Made by a program: the position numbers and the translations under genes. DNA of 64,000 bases from Raffaelea ambrosiae. Its lineage: Eukaryota > Ascomycota > Sordariomycetes > Ophiostomatales > Ophiostomataceae. Location of the stretch: contig PCDI01000017.1 in NCBI GenBank assembly GCA_002778195.1, forward strand, positions 72,104-136,103, written 5' to 3'. Of this stretch, positions 20,766-31,683 are shown one piece after another (positions within the stretch are counted from its first letter, which is position 1; each line of letters opens with the position of its first letter). The notes under the pieces are model-generated. The model searched no databases. It saw only the letters and a list, made by a program, of their open reading frames with translations, and had not been told where the DNA came from.

Positions 20766-23538
20766 TTAGATGTCCCCTTGGACGCCCTTGGCCTCGTGCT
20801 CGCCTCCGTCTTCGTCGTCCTCGGAATCGCAATCCTCGTCTTCCTCTTCCTCCTCTCGCGCCTCCTCCTCCCCCCAGTAGTCCTCCTCCAGATCCGCCAG
20901 CCCCATCGTGTTCCGCTTCGCCAGCTGCAGGTCCAGCTCGTAGTCGTTGATCGTGTCCATGCGCGCCAGGATGAAGCGGATCCGGCACGCCACCGCCTGC
21001 GAGTACAGGCCCTCGAACCGCTCCACCGCCCGCCACAGCACCTCAAACTCGCCCCGCGCCTGCCGTCGCTTCCCCTGCGCCAGCAGACACCGCGCCAGGT
21101 TCTCGCGGATGCCAAACACGGACGGGTGGCACGCGCCCAGCGCCAACGTCGCCCGCTGCAGACACTCCCGGTACACCGGCTCTGCCCGCGCCGACTCGCC
21201 CGCCAGGTCCACCACCGCCGCCCACTTGGACCGGCTCAGCACCGTCGCCGGGTGCGCCGCGCCCAGCCGGTGCCGCTGGCTGTGGTGCACCGTCCGCAGC
21301 AGCAGCTGCGCGTGCACCAGCTCGCCCTCGGCCTGCTGCAGATCCGACAGCTGCTCCATGGCGCGTTCCATGGCCCGGAGCGTGTCCGCCGAGGGGGTGG
21401 GTCGGGAGGACGTCGTAGGCCACGTGGACTGTCTGGGTGGGCGATGGCCGTCTTCCTGGTGGTCGCCTTCCTGGCCCTGGCCCTGGCCTTGGTCCTCCTC
21501 CTCCTCCTCCTCCCCAACATCCTCGAGAGAGAGCACGCGCGTCTGCAAAAGAGCCCGCGCCCCCGTGCTGTTGCCGGCCTGGGCCAGGTACACCGTCAGG
21601 TCGCCCAGCGCCTGCCGCATCCGCTTCTCCTGCGCGTCCGCGCCAAACGGGTCCTCGCCCGCCAGCGCCTCGTTCGTGAGCACCGCCGCCGCGTCCTGGT
21701 ACCGGCCCTGCGCCGCGTGCCAGGCCGCGCACTGCCGCGCCGCGTCGAGGCGCAGCGGCCGCGGCAGGTCGTCCCGGGCGAGGATGGCCTCGTAGGGGGG
21801 GGTGGTGGCGATGGATCCAGGGTCCTCGCGGATGCCCGTGCCGCCCATGGCCGTGTCGTCAATGTCTCTCTTGCTGCCCTTTTCGCTCGCGGCGTCGACC
21901 ACGCTTTGCACACGGATCGCGTCCAGCTGCAGACGCACGTCCTGCAGGAACCACGCCGGGTGCTCGTCCCTCACCGCCTGGTACAGAGCCGCGGCCGTCT
22001 GGCATGCGCCGTGGTCCTCGCAGAACCGCGCCAGCGCCCGGAAGTCGACGTCTGCGGGCGCCTCCAGCCGCACGCCCGCCGGCAGCCGCACCAGCGGCGG
22101 CTGCAGCTGCTGCCAGCGCCTGAGCGCGGCGGTGACGGTCTGGACCAGTTTGGTCTCGTGATCCCAGCCAAAGGCCAGGTCTGTTGCCGCCGCCGCTCCC
22201 GCTCCCACCCTCGTTCGGAGGGGTGCGACAGCCGCGGCCAGGCGGGTCCAGGGGTTGAAGGCACCCTTCTGCTGTGTGTTGCCGCTGCCGCCGCTGCTGC
22301 TGCTGCTGAGGAGGTCTGCAAACATCAGTCCGGCCCCGCCGTGCACCAGCAGGCCGGGTCCCTCTTCGAGCAGGTAGTCGGGCAGCGTGGCGTAGGCGTG
22401 GCCGTGGTGGATCGATACCGAGATGTCCCAGGGGATGCCGGGGACAGAAGTTCCACCAGGGCCCTCCAGACCCAACAGGCCCAGAGAAATGTCTGGACAG
22501 GAGCGGTCTGTCATGGCCAGCATGAGCGCGAACCGAGACCGGGCGGCACTCTCGACCGGGTGCGTCGCCCGCAGGTGGCCCCACCAGGATGTGATCTTGC
22601 GGAGCAGCCAGCTGTTCTCGCGCATGAGCGTCCCGGCCACGACGCCATTGCTGCTGCTGCCCGTGGATAGAGACGGCAGCAGGTTGGGAGGGATGACGTG
22701 TTCCGAGAAGGGGTCCTGGAAGGGGTCCTGGAGGAGGTCCTGGAGGGGGTCCTGGAGGGTATCCTGGGAGGGATCCTGGAAGAAGTTCCCCGTAGATGGA
22801 GACGAAGTGACATGGATCTCCAAGTCTGCCGGAAGGGTAGCCTCTTGTTCTTTTTCCCCTTCTTCTTGCCCCTGCCGCAGTCGTTCCCGCTGTTTCTGCT
22901 CCTGCCGCTCCCGCCGCTCCTGCTGCTCCTGCCGCTGCAGCTGCCTCTGCAGCCGCCGCCGGCTGAACGCAATCAGCCCCGGCCCGTCCACATCGACATA
23001 CTCGCGCGTGCAGATGATGGCGTGGCCGCGGAAGCCCGACACGGACGGCACCAGCCGCAGGAGCTCGCGCCAGTTGTGCCGCCGGGGCCGCACCGGCGCC
23101 GTCCACACCGGCAGCAGCGGGTACGGCGAGCGCGACGAGAGGTCGTCGACGACCAGGAGCCATTTGGACGCGTGAGCCGCCGCCGCCGCCGTCGCCTCCC
23201 GGGGGCGCTCCAGCCACTCGGTCACCTTTTGCACCAGATTGTAGAGCTCCTCGTCGTCGAGGTCTCGCTTTCGAGTCTCTTCTTTTGCCTCTTCTTTTGC
23301 CCCTTCTTTTGCCCCTTCTTTTGCCCCCCCAATCTTCGCCTCGGCCGCCCGGAAGCTGAGCTCGATGGACTTGCGCGTCGACGCGTTGATCCAGATCACC
23401 GTCTCGTATTCCGGGTGCGCCCGCGCATACCGCAGCGCCGTGTACGTCTTGCCCGAGCCGTGGCGGCCGCACAGGATGGCCACGGGCCATGCATCGTCTT
23501 CGCTGCTCTCCTCGTCCTCGTCCTCCTCTTTGTCGTCG

Positions 23539-23573
<35 letters not shown>

Positions 23574-25091
23574 ATCGTCCTCCTCCTGGTGGTGGCGAGC
23601 AGGCAACAGACGTGACCGGGGTGAGCTGAGCTTGTCTCGCCACCAGCCCAGGATGCTGGTTGGGCTCGTCGTCGTCGTTGTTGTTGCTGTTGTAGCCGGT
23701 ACCTCTAGCTCGGGCTCTGGCCCGGGTGCTTCTTCGGGTTCTGGCTCGGGGCCGCTCCAGTAGGCAAAGAAATCCTCCAGTGCTTGAAGTTGTTCGGCGC
23801 ACACGCCTTCTTTGTCTGAGACCGCCAGGCCTGCTGCTGCGTAGACAATGGAGTCTTGTCGCGAACGGGACTGTGGACTGGACTGTGGACGGAATTGCGA
23901 ACGGGATTGCGTGCCTTTTTCCTCTTCTTTTTCGTCGTCGTCGTCGTCGTCGTCGTCGTTCTCCTCATCCTTTGCTGTGCCCATCTCCTCGTCTCCTTCG
24001 TTTGGCTCCAGGTCGGCGGGCAATTCAAACACCCGCGCTGGCCGGCAGGGGATGCTCAGATCGTCGCGCGCCGTGCCGCAGATGTCGCTGATGGCCGCCA
24101 GGATCTGTTGCAGGTCGGCGTCGTCGGGCCCGGCAAACTTGCACAGGTCCATGTGGCGCCGGTGGAGCGTCTGCACATGGTGGTACCGCACAGACGAGGA
24201 CGCGCGTCGGGGAGGAGTGGTGGTGGTGGTGGTGGTGGTGGTGATGCCGCCCTCCTCCTCCTCCTCAAAGTCGTAGATGACCAGCCGGGTCGCCAGCGGC
24301 TTGAAGCTCTCCAGCTGGTACGCGAGCACCCTGGCCCACCGACGCAGCTCCTCGTCGAGGCTCTCGCCCTGCAGGACGCCGCTCGTGCGCCGAATGGCGC
24401 GGATGGTGGCCCGGTCGTACGGCACCATCCTGACGATGCTCAAGATGCGGTCGGCCAGGCCGTCGGGCAGCCCGCAGTGCGGCGTGCCCAGGAACACGAT
24501 GCCGCGGATGTCGTCGCAGACCTCGAGAATCTCCGGCTTGTCGCTGATGCGGCCGCGGACCAGCGCGTTCTTGACCAGGAGGCCGCCGAGGCTGTGGCAG
24601 ACCAAGACGATGGGCAGCCGCCGGCCGCGGCCGCCGTCGCCACCACCGCTCTCGCGGCGCAGACAAGCGAGCTCGCGCGTCAGGTGGATGGTCTGGCGGA
24701 GGAGCACGCGGCGCACGAGATACTCCACCGTGCGGAACTTGGCATCGTAGTCGTAGGTGCTGATGCGGGCGCGGACGCCGGCGCGGTCGCGGAGCGCCGC
24801 CGGGAGCGCCGTGTCGGGCCAGCTGAACGTCTGTCCCGTCGCCGCATCCGGCGGGCCCGACCAGGCCGTGCGGCTGTCGGTTTCGAGGCCGTGCACCAGG
24901 ACAATGTCGACGTCCGGGTCGGGCGGGTCGTGGCGCACGTGCAGCCAGTGCCGTTCTAAGTGCGGTGGTGTCTGCCTCGGTTGCTGCTGGAGGCAGGACC
25001 GTGCAAAGCCGGCGGCTTCGTCTAGAGCCATGCCGGCGACGATAGCGGCCGTCGTTGCGGCCGATGCTGCGAGCCCGAACAGTTCGGCCAT
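20766..25091 (-). CDS. NLR-like STAND protein: alpha/beta-hydrolase, P-loop NTPase, helical repeats
   Basis: One uninterrupted frame of 1,441 aa from the ATG at 25091. An in-frame ATG at 25244 would add 51 residues, mostly an Asn run, and is less likely because MAELFGLAASAAT resembles the usual N-terminus of such proteins. Residues about 60-210 form a lipase-like alpha/beta-hydrolase: VDIVLVHGLE, then the nucleophile elbow CHSLGG (Ser167, Cys replacing the first Gly) and GIVFLGTPHCG. A P-loop GRHGSGKT sits near residue 545, with a hydrophobic Walker B-like WLLVVDDLS about 100 residues later. The C-terminal third is helical and repeat-like (ALYQAV, VYRECLQRATLALG) and ends in an acidic tail. 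Acidic runs (17 Asp), GAKE repeats and QDP repeats fill the linkers. This matches fungal NLR-like STAND proteins of non-self recognition and cell death. Neighbouring genes support that role, which is inferred. Confidence 0.85.
22698..22790 (-). repeat. QDP-type coding tandem repeat
   Basis: A GGGGTCCTGGA(G/A)-type 15-18 bp unit is repeated about six times inside the NLR-like gene, encoding DPSQDTLQDPLQDLLQDPF. Such repeats can change length by slippage. Confidence 0.75.
23522..23583 (-). repeat. GTC/GTCATC repeat encoding poly-Asp
   Basis: A trinucleotide run encodes about 17 consecutive Asp just before the P-loop of the NLR-like protein. A related GTC run at 23,935-23,961 encodes a second acidic block. 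Confidence 0.85.
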
Positions 25092-26553
25092 GTTGTTGCG
25101 GTTGTGGTCGTCGTCGTTGTTGTTGTTGTTGTTGTTTGTCGAAGATGTGTAGCCACGACTGGGCTGACGTGTTCTTGATGCAATGCGGAAGCCTCCACTA
25201 AGGGGTGTTTTTTGGCGAGTTTGTGCGCATGCAATGCGTGTCATCAGTCAAGGCAAGGTGGGCGGTGTTCAGTCTGCAAGGATGGCGATGTTTGCACGAT
25301 CGATGCACGTGGTGGTCAATGTTCGGTGTTCACAGAGTCTGCGGTGTAGATGTTTTGCGTGGGCAAGGAAAACCGAACCGAGTGCGAGATCTCCATGGCT
25401 TCAAGAAGGCATCGAGAAGGATGCCAGGTCCGCATCTGGATGGAAGTGAAAGAAGGGGTCGCTGCCGCCTTGCTGAAAGGATGGGACGGCCTGGAAAGCC
25501 TGCTTCTTTGTGTTGGATGCGACGCACCATCGCCAAACACAAAGTGGCCAGTCAGAAGCCGGCACGCGCGCCACGCCAGTGCCGTGTGTATGCGTCCGGG
25601 CACGTCTTGCGCTTGCAGTTGGCGCCCTCTTTGTGCTGATTGTGCTGGCAAAGCGGCCTACACCGGGTGTGCGTCCAGGAGTCTGTTGAGGTCGGTTTGG
25701 GGTCTGGAGGCGTGTTGAGGTGGGTCCCGGGTCTGACCATGGTCGTGTGCAGCAGTCAACAGTCAGGCAGGCGTGGCAGGCGTTTCAGCCGCAAGCTGAC
25801 CGTTTTCACGCGGACATCGGGCGGCGGGACGGAATGCACGTTGGGAAGAAGGAGAGTGCAGTCAAGGCAGACTGGGCGGTGCTCCACCGCGGAAAGGCTG
25901 AGCCTCCAAGAAGGCGACTGCAGTGGCCAAGTCTACGAAGTGGGGTGTACCGTGTATGACGGGCCGTGTACCGTGTACCTTCTACGGTGTGCCTTGTCAC
26001 TTGTATCTGACCAGTACGTCACACATGCAGTGAATGCTGTCTGAAGAGCAAACCAGGCTGCCAGAACGACGGTCAGCCTTGTGTGTTCGCATTAGGGTTA
26101 GCTCGGGTGGCTTAGTGCGCTACCTGTAAGCCACCGTATCTTACAGGGAGCCAGTGTCACCAAAGACCTGTCAGCCAGTATTACATGAATTGGGGCCGAC
26201 TTTGCCAGGCATATGTATCGTATTTTTGATGGTTCTGACCGCCTCTTTTCTGTCTGATCACAGAATCTTGCTTCCCAAAATAATTACTCAGTGGATAGTC
26301 GCAAAAAGAAAAAGAAAGGAAAAAAGTGAAAATTCTACCTAAAGACATCTCAACTTGTTGTGCGGATCACCGGACAGCAGCCTGCCTGACCAACCAATCC
26401 TTCAGGCGTCAGCCAGGCCGCATGGTTTCTGTCTGACGTGATCGCCCTGATTTGGGCATATCCTTCCCGTACGTGTCATGCCTAGCCGCCCGCCTTCAAC
26501 GCCCTGCCTGGCCCCGGCCTGCTCCACCTGCTAACTGGTGGCTCCCCAGGCTC
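25092..26553. other. Spacer between NLR-like gene and acidic-tailed gene
   Basis: The left part is the upstream region of the NLR-like gene and contains a GTT/GTC run (about 25,098-25,137). Short CCGTGTA repeats occur near 25,950-25,980. No gene is supported; the open frames here lack motifs and overlap in all phases. Confidence 0.5.
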
Positions 26554-27822
26554 TTATGGGCTTGCCGGGTCGTCCTCCTCGTCAGACTCGGTAGACGTGG
26601 ATTGGGGCGCGTTGTCGTCCGGGTACAGCAGCACAAACGCAGAGGCAGCCTCGCTGTCCGCGTCGCTGCCATCATCGTCCTCTGCGCCGGACGACTCTGC
26701 ATCGCTGTCTCCTTCCGCTGCGCCTCCCATGCCCAGCGGCGCCGCGTAGTTCCCCTCGATCGGGTCGTCGCCCAGATGCCAGACGGCCTCGTCGCCGATC
26801 TCCACGTCGGCGTCGTCAAAGTCCACGTCGTCCTGCGAGGCCGCCAGCCATGCCCGGGGCCCCGCCAACATGCCCTTGGGCTTGGGGTGGTACGTCAGCG
26901 GCAGGTAGCTGCAGGCAAACAGCATCTCGCCCTCGTAGGTCCCTTGCGCGCCGACGTCGCGACCCGTCGCCCGCTTGGCCTCGGCCTGCAGCTCGACGGG
27001 CGTGCCGGTCGTCTGGTGCGTGCCCGTGCCGGCGCCCGCGTGGGCGGTGCGCAGCTTCTTGGCGTTCTCGGCCCGGGCCATGTCGACAAAGGTGATGAAG
27101 CCGACGACGATGCCGATCTTGCCGTGCGCGCGCAGAAACGACAGCACGGCCTTGCGGTAGGCCGCGCGCACGCGCAGCTGCTCGCTCAGCTGGCGGGCCT
27201 CCACGGCGCCGGCGAGGCCGAGCACGTAGTTCTTGACGACGACAAAGGCACGGGCCAGCCACGCCCACCACCAGCCGCCGGTGCTGGCAGCGGTTGCGGC
27301 TGTGGCTGCAGCTGTGGCTGTGGCCATGGCCGTCGACGTGGATGTGGACGCCGCGTCGTCTTCTGCCGCCGGCTTGATGGGATGCTCTTCGCCGTGCGGT
27401 GCGGCAGCCGGAACAGGAGCAGACGCGGGTCGGGGGGGCGCCCGGAGCAGGGCACGGATCGTGTCCGGCGCATTGCGCATGGTGATTCGTCGGGCGACAC
27501 GCGATTCGATGGCCTGGTCTCTCGTCCTTTCCCTCCCAAAGGCTCCCGTAATCAGAGTCTCCAGTTTCAGGGAGGCGCTCCGGCTGTGGGCGGCCCTTGT
27601 GACGAGTCGGACGTCGTGGATGTAGACAGGTTTGGGTGGGTAGAGCTCGTCGATGGCATCGCGAGCCTTGAGAGTGTGCGGGGGCACCGGGACATGGCTT
27701 CCGGAAATGGGCGCGGTGGCGTCACGCACAGCGAGTCCAAGCAGGCAGTTGAACAAATTGTCGTCAAGACGTTCCACATTGTCGAGGAGAAAGTACGGCT
27801 TCTTGGTGGTCCGTTTGCGCAT
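26554..27822 (-). CDS. Uncharacterised acidic-tailed protein (candidate effector of the NLR/CHAT locus)
   Basis: A single exon of 422 aa starts at ATG 27822. It opens with KKPYFLLDNVERLDDNLF, followed by PVYIHDVRLVTRA (about residues 69-81). The centre has an Ala/Thr-rich linker, a WWWAWLARAFVVVKNYVLG patch that could meet a membrane, and HGKIGIVVGFITFVDMARA. MLFACSYLPLTY comes later, then a strongly acidic C-terminus. By memory this order resembles a widespread uncharacterised fungal family (LxDxVExID start, a central VYxITGxKxA strand, a late FVFAxR strand and an acidic tail), but identity would be low. It is divergent from the CHAT protease gene 905 bp away, which suggests shared control. 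A cleavable effector is an attractive but unproven role. Confidence 0.7.
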   Translation of the reverse strand: MRKRTTKKPYFLLDNVERLDDNLFNCLLGLAVRDATAPISGSHVPVPPHTLKARDAIDELYPPKPVYIHDVRLVTRAAHSRSASLKLETLITGAFGRERTRDQAIESRVARRITMRNAPDTIRALLRAPPRPASAPVPAAAPHGEEHPIKPAAEDDAASTSTSTAMATATAAATAATAASTGGWWWAWLARAFVVVKNYVLGLAGAVEARQLSEQLRVRAAYRKAVLSFLRAHGKIGIVVGFITFVDMARAENAKKLRTAHAGAGTGTHQTTGTPVELQAEAKRATGRDVGAQGTYEGEMLFACSYLPLTYHPKPKGMLAGPRAWLAASQDDVDFDDADVEIGDEAVWHLGDDPIEGNYAAPLGMGGAAEGDSDAESSGAEDDDGSDADSEAASAFVLLYPDDNAPQSTSTESDEEDDPASP

Positions 27823-28727
27823 GGTGGAGGAGGGGGGGTCTGAAAACGGCGTGGATGGACAACCGATGACAACGAAAACTCGGGTTGGTTTCAGGGAAGA
27901 CCAACGAGACAGAAATAGGTTTATGGGGTCTCCTTTTTGTGGTTGTTGTTTGTTTCACTGTCTTTTGTCTTCGGTCTGTTCTCAGAACAAGGAAAGTCCA
28001 GGACAACCAGGGTTTAAGAAAACAATTGGAACTTATACTCGGAAACAGAGTCTAAGCCTCCACGGAGGCAACACAGCATGGCTCTCGGTGACTCTACGGG
28101 TACTACCCCAGCCCAGCCTTGCCTACCATCCATGGGCCAGGCATGCCGCCAGAAAACAGGGAATGTTCTAGCGGAGCTCTCCGATCACAAAGAGGGCGTC
28201 CTGCAGCACCACTAAGAGGGAGGCTTACATGCAGGGATCAAACGAAAAATAAAACAAAAAATAAGCACAGCCCGGCTCCACGAATATGCTCTCCTGCATT
28301 GCCTCCTGCAGCCAGCCTTGCGCCAGCTGCATTGGGGCTGGCCCACCCTACGTTTGCGTACCCCATCACCTGCGCACGGGTGAGTTCCCCCACAGCCGCT
28401 GCTAGTAAGCGTCGATTGTTCTTGTTCTTTGTTTTGTTTTCCGTTTTTCTCTGTTCTCTGTCCTGCTTCTTTTGAGGTTCCAACGGAGCCGACAGTTGGT
28501 TGAAAAGCGTCAACTCCCGGACCTGATGTTGTGGTTGACCCCCCGAACATCTTGTCAACGAGTTGGGAACGTTCCTTGGCCAAGTTTGTCGGGAACAGAC
28601 CTCAAAACAACTGATATTGTCACAACCCCTCTTGAAGCCTCGTGGCCGCCAATCTACGCCGGCCTTTCTTGATCTCTTCCCCTCTCTCTTTTTGACTCGC
28701 ATACAAGGCACAACAGAGAGGGACAGC
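27823..28727. promoter_or_regulatory. Divergent promoter between acidic-tailed gene and CHAT gene
   Basis: This 905-bp region separates two head-to-head genes. A T-rich/TTTTGTTC-like tract lies at about 28,420-28,460. No coding region is supported. Its arrangement would allow co-expression of the two genes. Confidence 0.45.
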
Positions 28728-31683
28728 ATGGCGGGAGAAGACAACCCAAAAACACTCCGCATCGCGGTGTATGCTGATCGCTGCTATGAGGCAGTCCCCG
28801 GCTGCCGGTCCTGGGAGATTTCCGTCTCTGGTCTCCCGGACGGCCTGGTCCCGCCCAAGCGGCTCCATGACCCCTTCACCAAGGAGGCCTACCGGGCCTA
28901 CGAGGCCTGGTTGAGGCGCCAGTCCGACAACTGGGGCGGCGGCTCGTCGGCCTACCTGTCCAAGAGCCTCCAGGAGCACCCGCTCTGGTGGTGGGAGAAG
29001 GACGACAACAGCCCCGAGCCGCCGGCGGAGCGTCGTGACACGGCGGAGAGCCAGCCCGCCGCCGGCGGTCCGGGACTGTGGCCGAGCCTGTCGCACCAAG
29101 CAGCCTCGAGCACGTACGAGTCGCAGGCGCTCAAGTCTACGACCTACACGGTCTCGGACGACGACCGCGACACGGCCATGTCCAAGCGGCTGCGGCCGCC
29201 TCCCTCGATGGGGGAATACCGCCGCGAGCTGCTCGAGGCCCTGCGGCTGGACACATGCCTGGACCTCTACGAGACCATCAAGGTCTACGTGTGCGAGGAT
29301 GTCCACGAGCAACAACAACAACAACAACAAGACTCTGCCGCGGAATCCTCTTGCAGCATCCACAGCATCATGTGGGAGCTTCTGGAGACATACAACCAGG
29401 TGGACGAAGAGGCGGGCGAAGAGGCGGACGAAGGCGACCCGCCGAAGACGACGCAGAAGACGCGGAGCCGACGGCAAAAGAAGCATGACCCCCCCCCTCG
29501 GAATCCAGCACCCGCCATCGAGGTCCATCGTCTCTTCACCCGGGCCGGCGCCGTCCACCCGCTCCATGCAGGCCTGCGCATCCCCGAGAGCCCCATTCGC
29601 CTGCTGGTGGTCATTGCGCGCGGCCTGCAGGTGGACGAGCAGCACAAGTTTGTCGACATCCGCAGCGTCGTGCACGACACGCTCTACGCGGTCAGCAAGT
29701 ACCTGCACAGCCGCGGGCGGTCCGACCGTCTGCACGTCGATGTCGTCCGTCCAGGCACGCTGAACGAGCTGGAGACGTACCTGGCCAGCCGGCGGACCTT
29801 TGATCTGGTGCACTTTGACGTGCACGGCGGGACGAAAGAGTACGTTGTTCCCGGCCCCCGGCCCCCCCCCGAGTAGAAGGAGGAGCCATGTTCTTGATCG
29901 CTCACAGACACTGGCACAGACGCGAAAACACATCCCAATTGCTCTTTGCCCACCCGGATCCGACCGCGGCCCCGACCAGCAGCAACAGCCGCGTCACGTT
30001 TGACGAGTCCGTGTTCCAGTTTGTCGATGTCGAGCACGTGGCGGCTCTGCTGCAGCGGCACGGCGTCTCTGCCGTGGCTCTCAGCGCCTGTCTGTCGTCG
30101 TGGGCACAGGGCCGTCCCGGCACGAACATGTGCCGTGTCTTTGCCCGGCACGGCGTCCGCATCATGACGGGCATGAGTTTTACCGTGGTATGTGGGCATG
30201 CACAGGTGCCTGTTGCCGACGTTCCACAAGGCGCTAACACAACCAACAACAGTGGTCCGACAAGGCCGAGGCATACTACGCCGGATTCTACCCGGCACTC
30301 ATCCTCACCAACTGCGGCTTCCGCCAGGCGGCCGTGTACGGCCGTCTCTCGCTGCAGAGACGCCTGGTCGAGCTGCAGCGGCTGGAGAACAAGCGCCAGG
30401 AAGAGTCCCGACAGCGCGCACAGCTGCGGAGCAGTCCCCGTCCAGAACGTCCGGACAAGCGGCCATCGAAGCGAAAAGGGCCCAGGCACGGCCCGGGGAG
30501 CAGGCGGCCGGCCGAGCAGACGTACCCCACAGTCACCACCTATGTGGCCTCCGAGGTCTTTGAGCGCACCAACAGCGCCGGCCTCGAGGTCGACCTCGAC
30601 CGGGTGAGTGGCCGCAGCCATGGATCGACCAAGAACGCCATGCGACACGCCCATGGAGATGCCAATGGCCACAGCAATGGCCACGCCAACGGACATGCAA
30701 ACGGACACGCACATGGAGACTCGAACGGGCATGCAAACGGCCATGCCAAGGGAAGCGCACATGGCAGCAGCAGCAGCAGCAGGAGACACACCAAACCTGC
30801 AACCTCTGTATGGACGCGCCTGGCGACCTTGGCTGCACTCGTGGTCACGACCATCCTTTCGTGTGTGTTCTGCATCTTCTCCTCATCCTTGTCCCTGTTG
30901 CTGCCATCGTCGTCGTCGTCGTCGTCGTCGTCCTACGCGCGACTGGACGACAACGCCCTGGACGCCTTTGACACCTTCCGCGCCAGCCAGGCCGAGGGCG
31001 GCAACGTCCACTCGGTTGGCCTGATGGCCCTCGAGGGCTACCTGCAGCGGCACGGCCTGCTCTACATTGAGATGGCCACGCGCCAGAACCGGTCGCAGCC
31101 CCGGCTCCTGCACGACATGTGGGACAGCTGGCTGTGGACCAACTTTGCCGGCCGCGTGGAGATTGTGTCGGCGGGCGATTTCAAACATGCCGTGCTGTCG
31201 GCGAGGCAGTGGTTGAAGCTGCTCTGGTCCGCCTGGATGCTCGGCGAAGGAACATGGAGACAATGGCGGTGTGGACGATCCCGCGAGGACAAGGCTGACG
31301 ACAACGACGACCACGACCACGACCACGACAACGACGACAAGGACGGGGCCGGAGTCTGGGACAGCAGCCAGGCCCCCAACGTCTTCGCCACGCGGAACTC
31401 GGTGAACAAGCACACGTCCCTGTCGGACAAGTCGGTCCTCATCATCGACCACCTCGAGTCGCTCGTCGACAGCCACCCGTCGCCGGCCCAGGCCATGGAC
31501 CGGCTGGACGCCTTTATCCGGTTTGCGCAGAAGCAGCACCGTCACCGGCTGTACATTGTCATGATGGGCACCAGGGTTGTCGACTGGCCCGAGCTGCAGC
31601 AGATGGGCAACTACCGGTGGACCGTGGCGCCTCACTTTCGCACGCAGCCGGGACTGGTTGCGCTCCACCAAAATATGGCGTAG
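28728..31683 (+). CDS. CHAT-domain caspase-like protease with TM segment and degenerate STAND NTPase
   Basis: Three exons, 28728-29839, 29908-30187 and 30253-31683, give 940 aa. The first junction lies just after the His motif FDLVHFDVHGG (about residue 366). The second exon holds the Cys motif VSAVALSACLSS (Cys432). These are the His/Cys dyad motifs of CHAT proteases, relatives of caspases and separase. Exon 3 continues with AEAYYAGFYPAL and a charged region, a degenerate GHANGH repeat, then a hydrophobic LATLAALVVTTILSCVFCIF segment near residue 655. The C-terminal part follows the layout of fungal CHAT-NTPase proteins, including LLHDMWDSWLW and a Walker B-like SVLIIDHLESL near residue 857. 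However, no GxGGxGKT P-loop remains. The protein probably acts at a membrane. It is divergent from the acidic-tailed gene and 3.6 kb from the NLR-like gene. Confidence 0.85.
29307..29330 (+). repeat. CAA repeat encoding poly-Gln
   Basis: A CAA run encodes seven consecutive Gln inside exon 1 of the CHAT gene, in a linker before the protease core. Confidence 0.85.
30655..30765 (+). repeat. Degenerate GHANGH-encoding repeat
   Basis: Copies of a GGCCACGCCAACGGACAT-like unit encode a His/Asn/Gly-rich linker, such as NGHANGHANGHAHGD, just before a Ser run and the transmembrane segment of the CHAT protein. Confidence 0.75.

Noticed and set aside
20778..22670. A 630-codon plus-strand open frame antisense to the NLR-like gene
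   Set aside because: Arg/Pro/Leu-rich composition with no motif; the minus frame has hydrolase and P-loop motifs.
26085..26150. tRNA-like or telomere-like sequence (TTAGGGTTAG followed by GCTCGGGTGGCTTAG)
   Set aside because: Only one telomere-like unit occurs, the A-box-like part has no matching B box or cloverleaf, and no acceptor stem can be paired.
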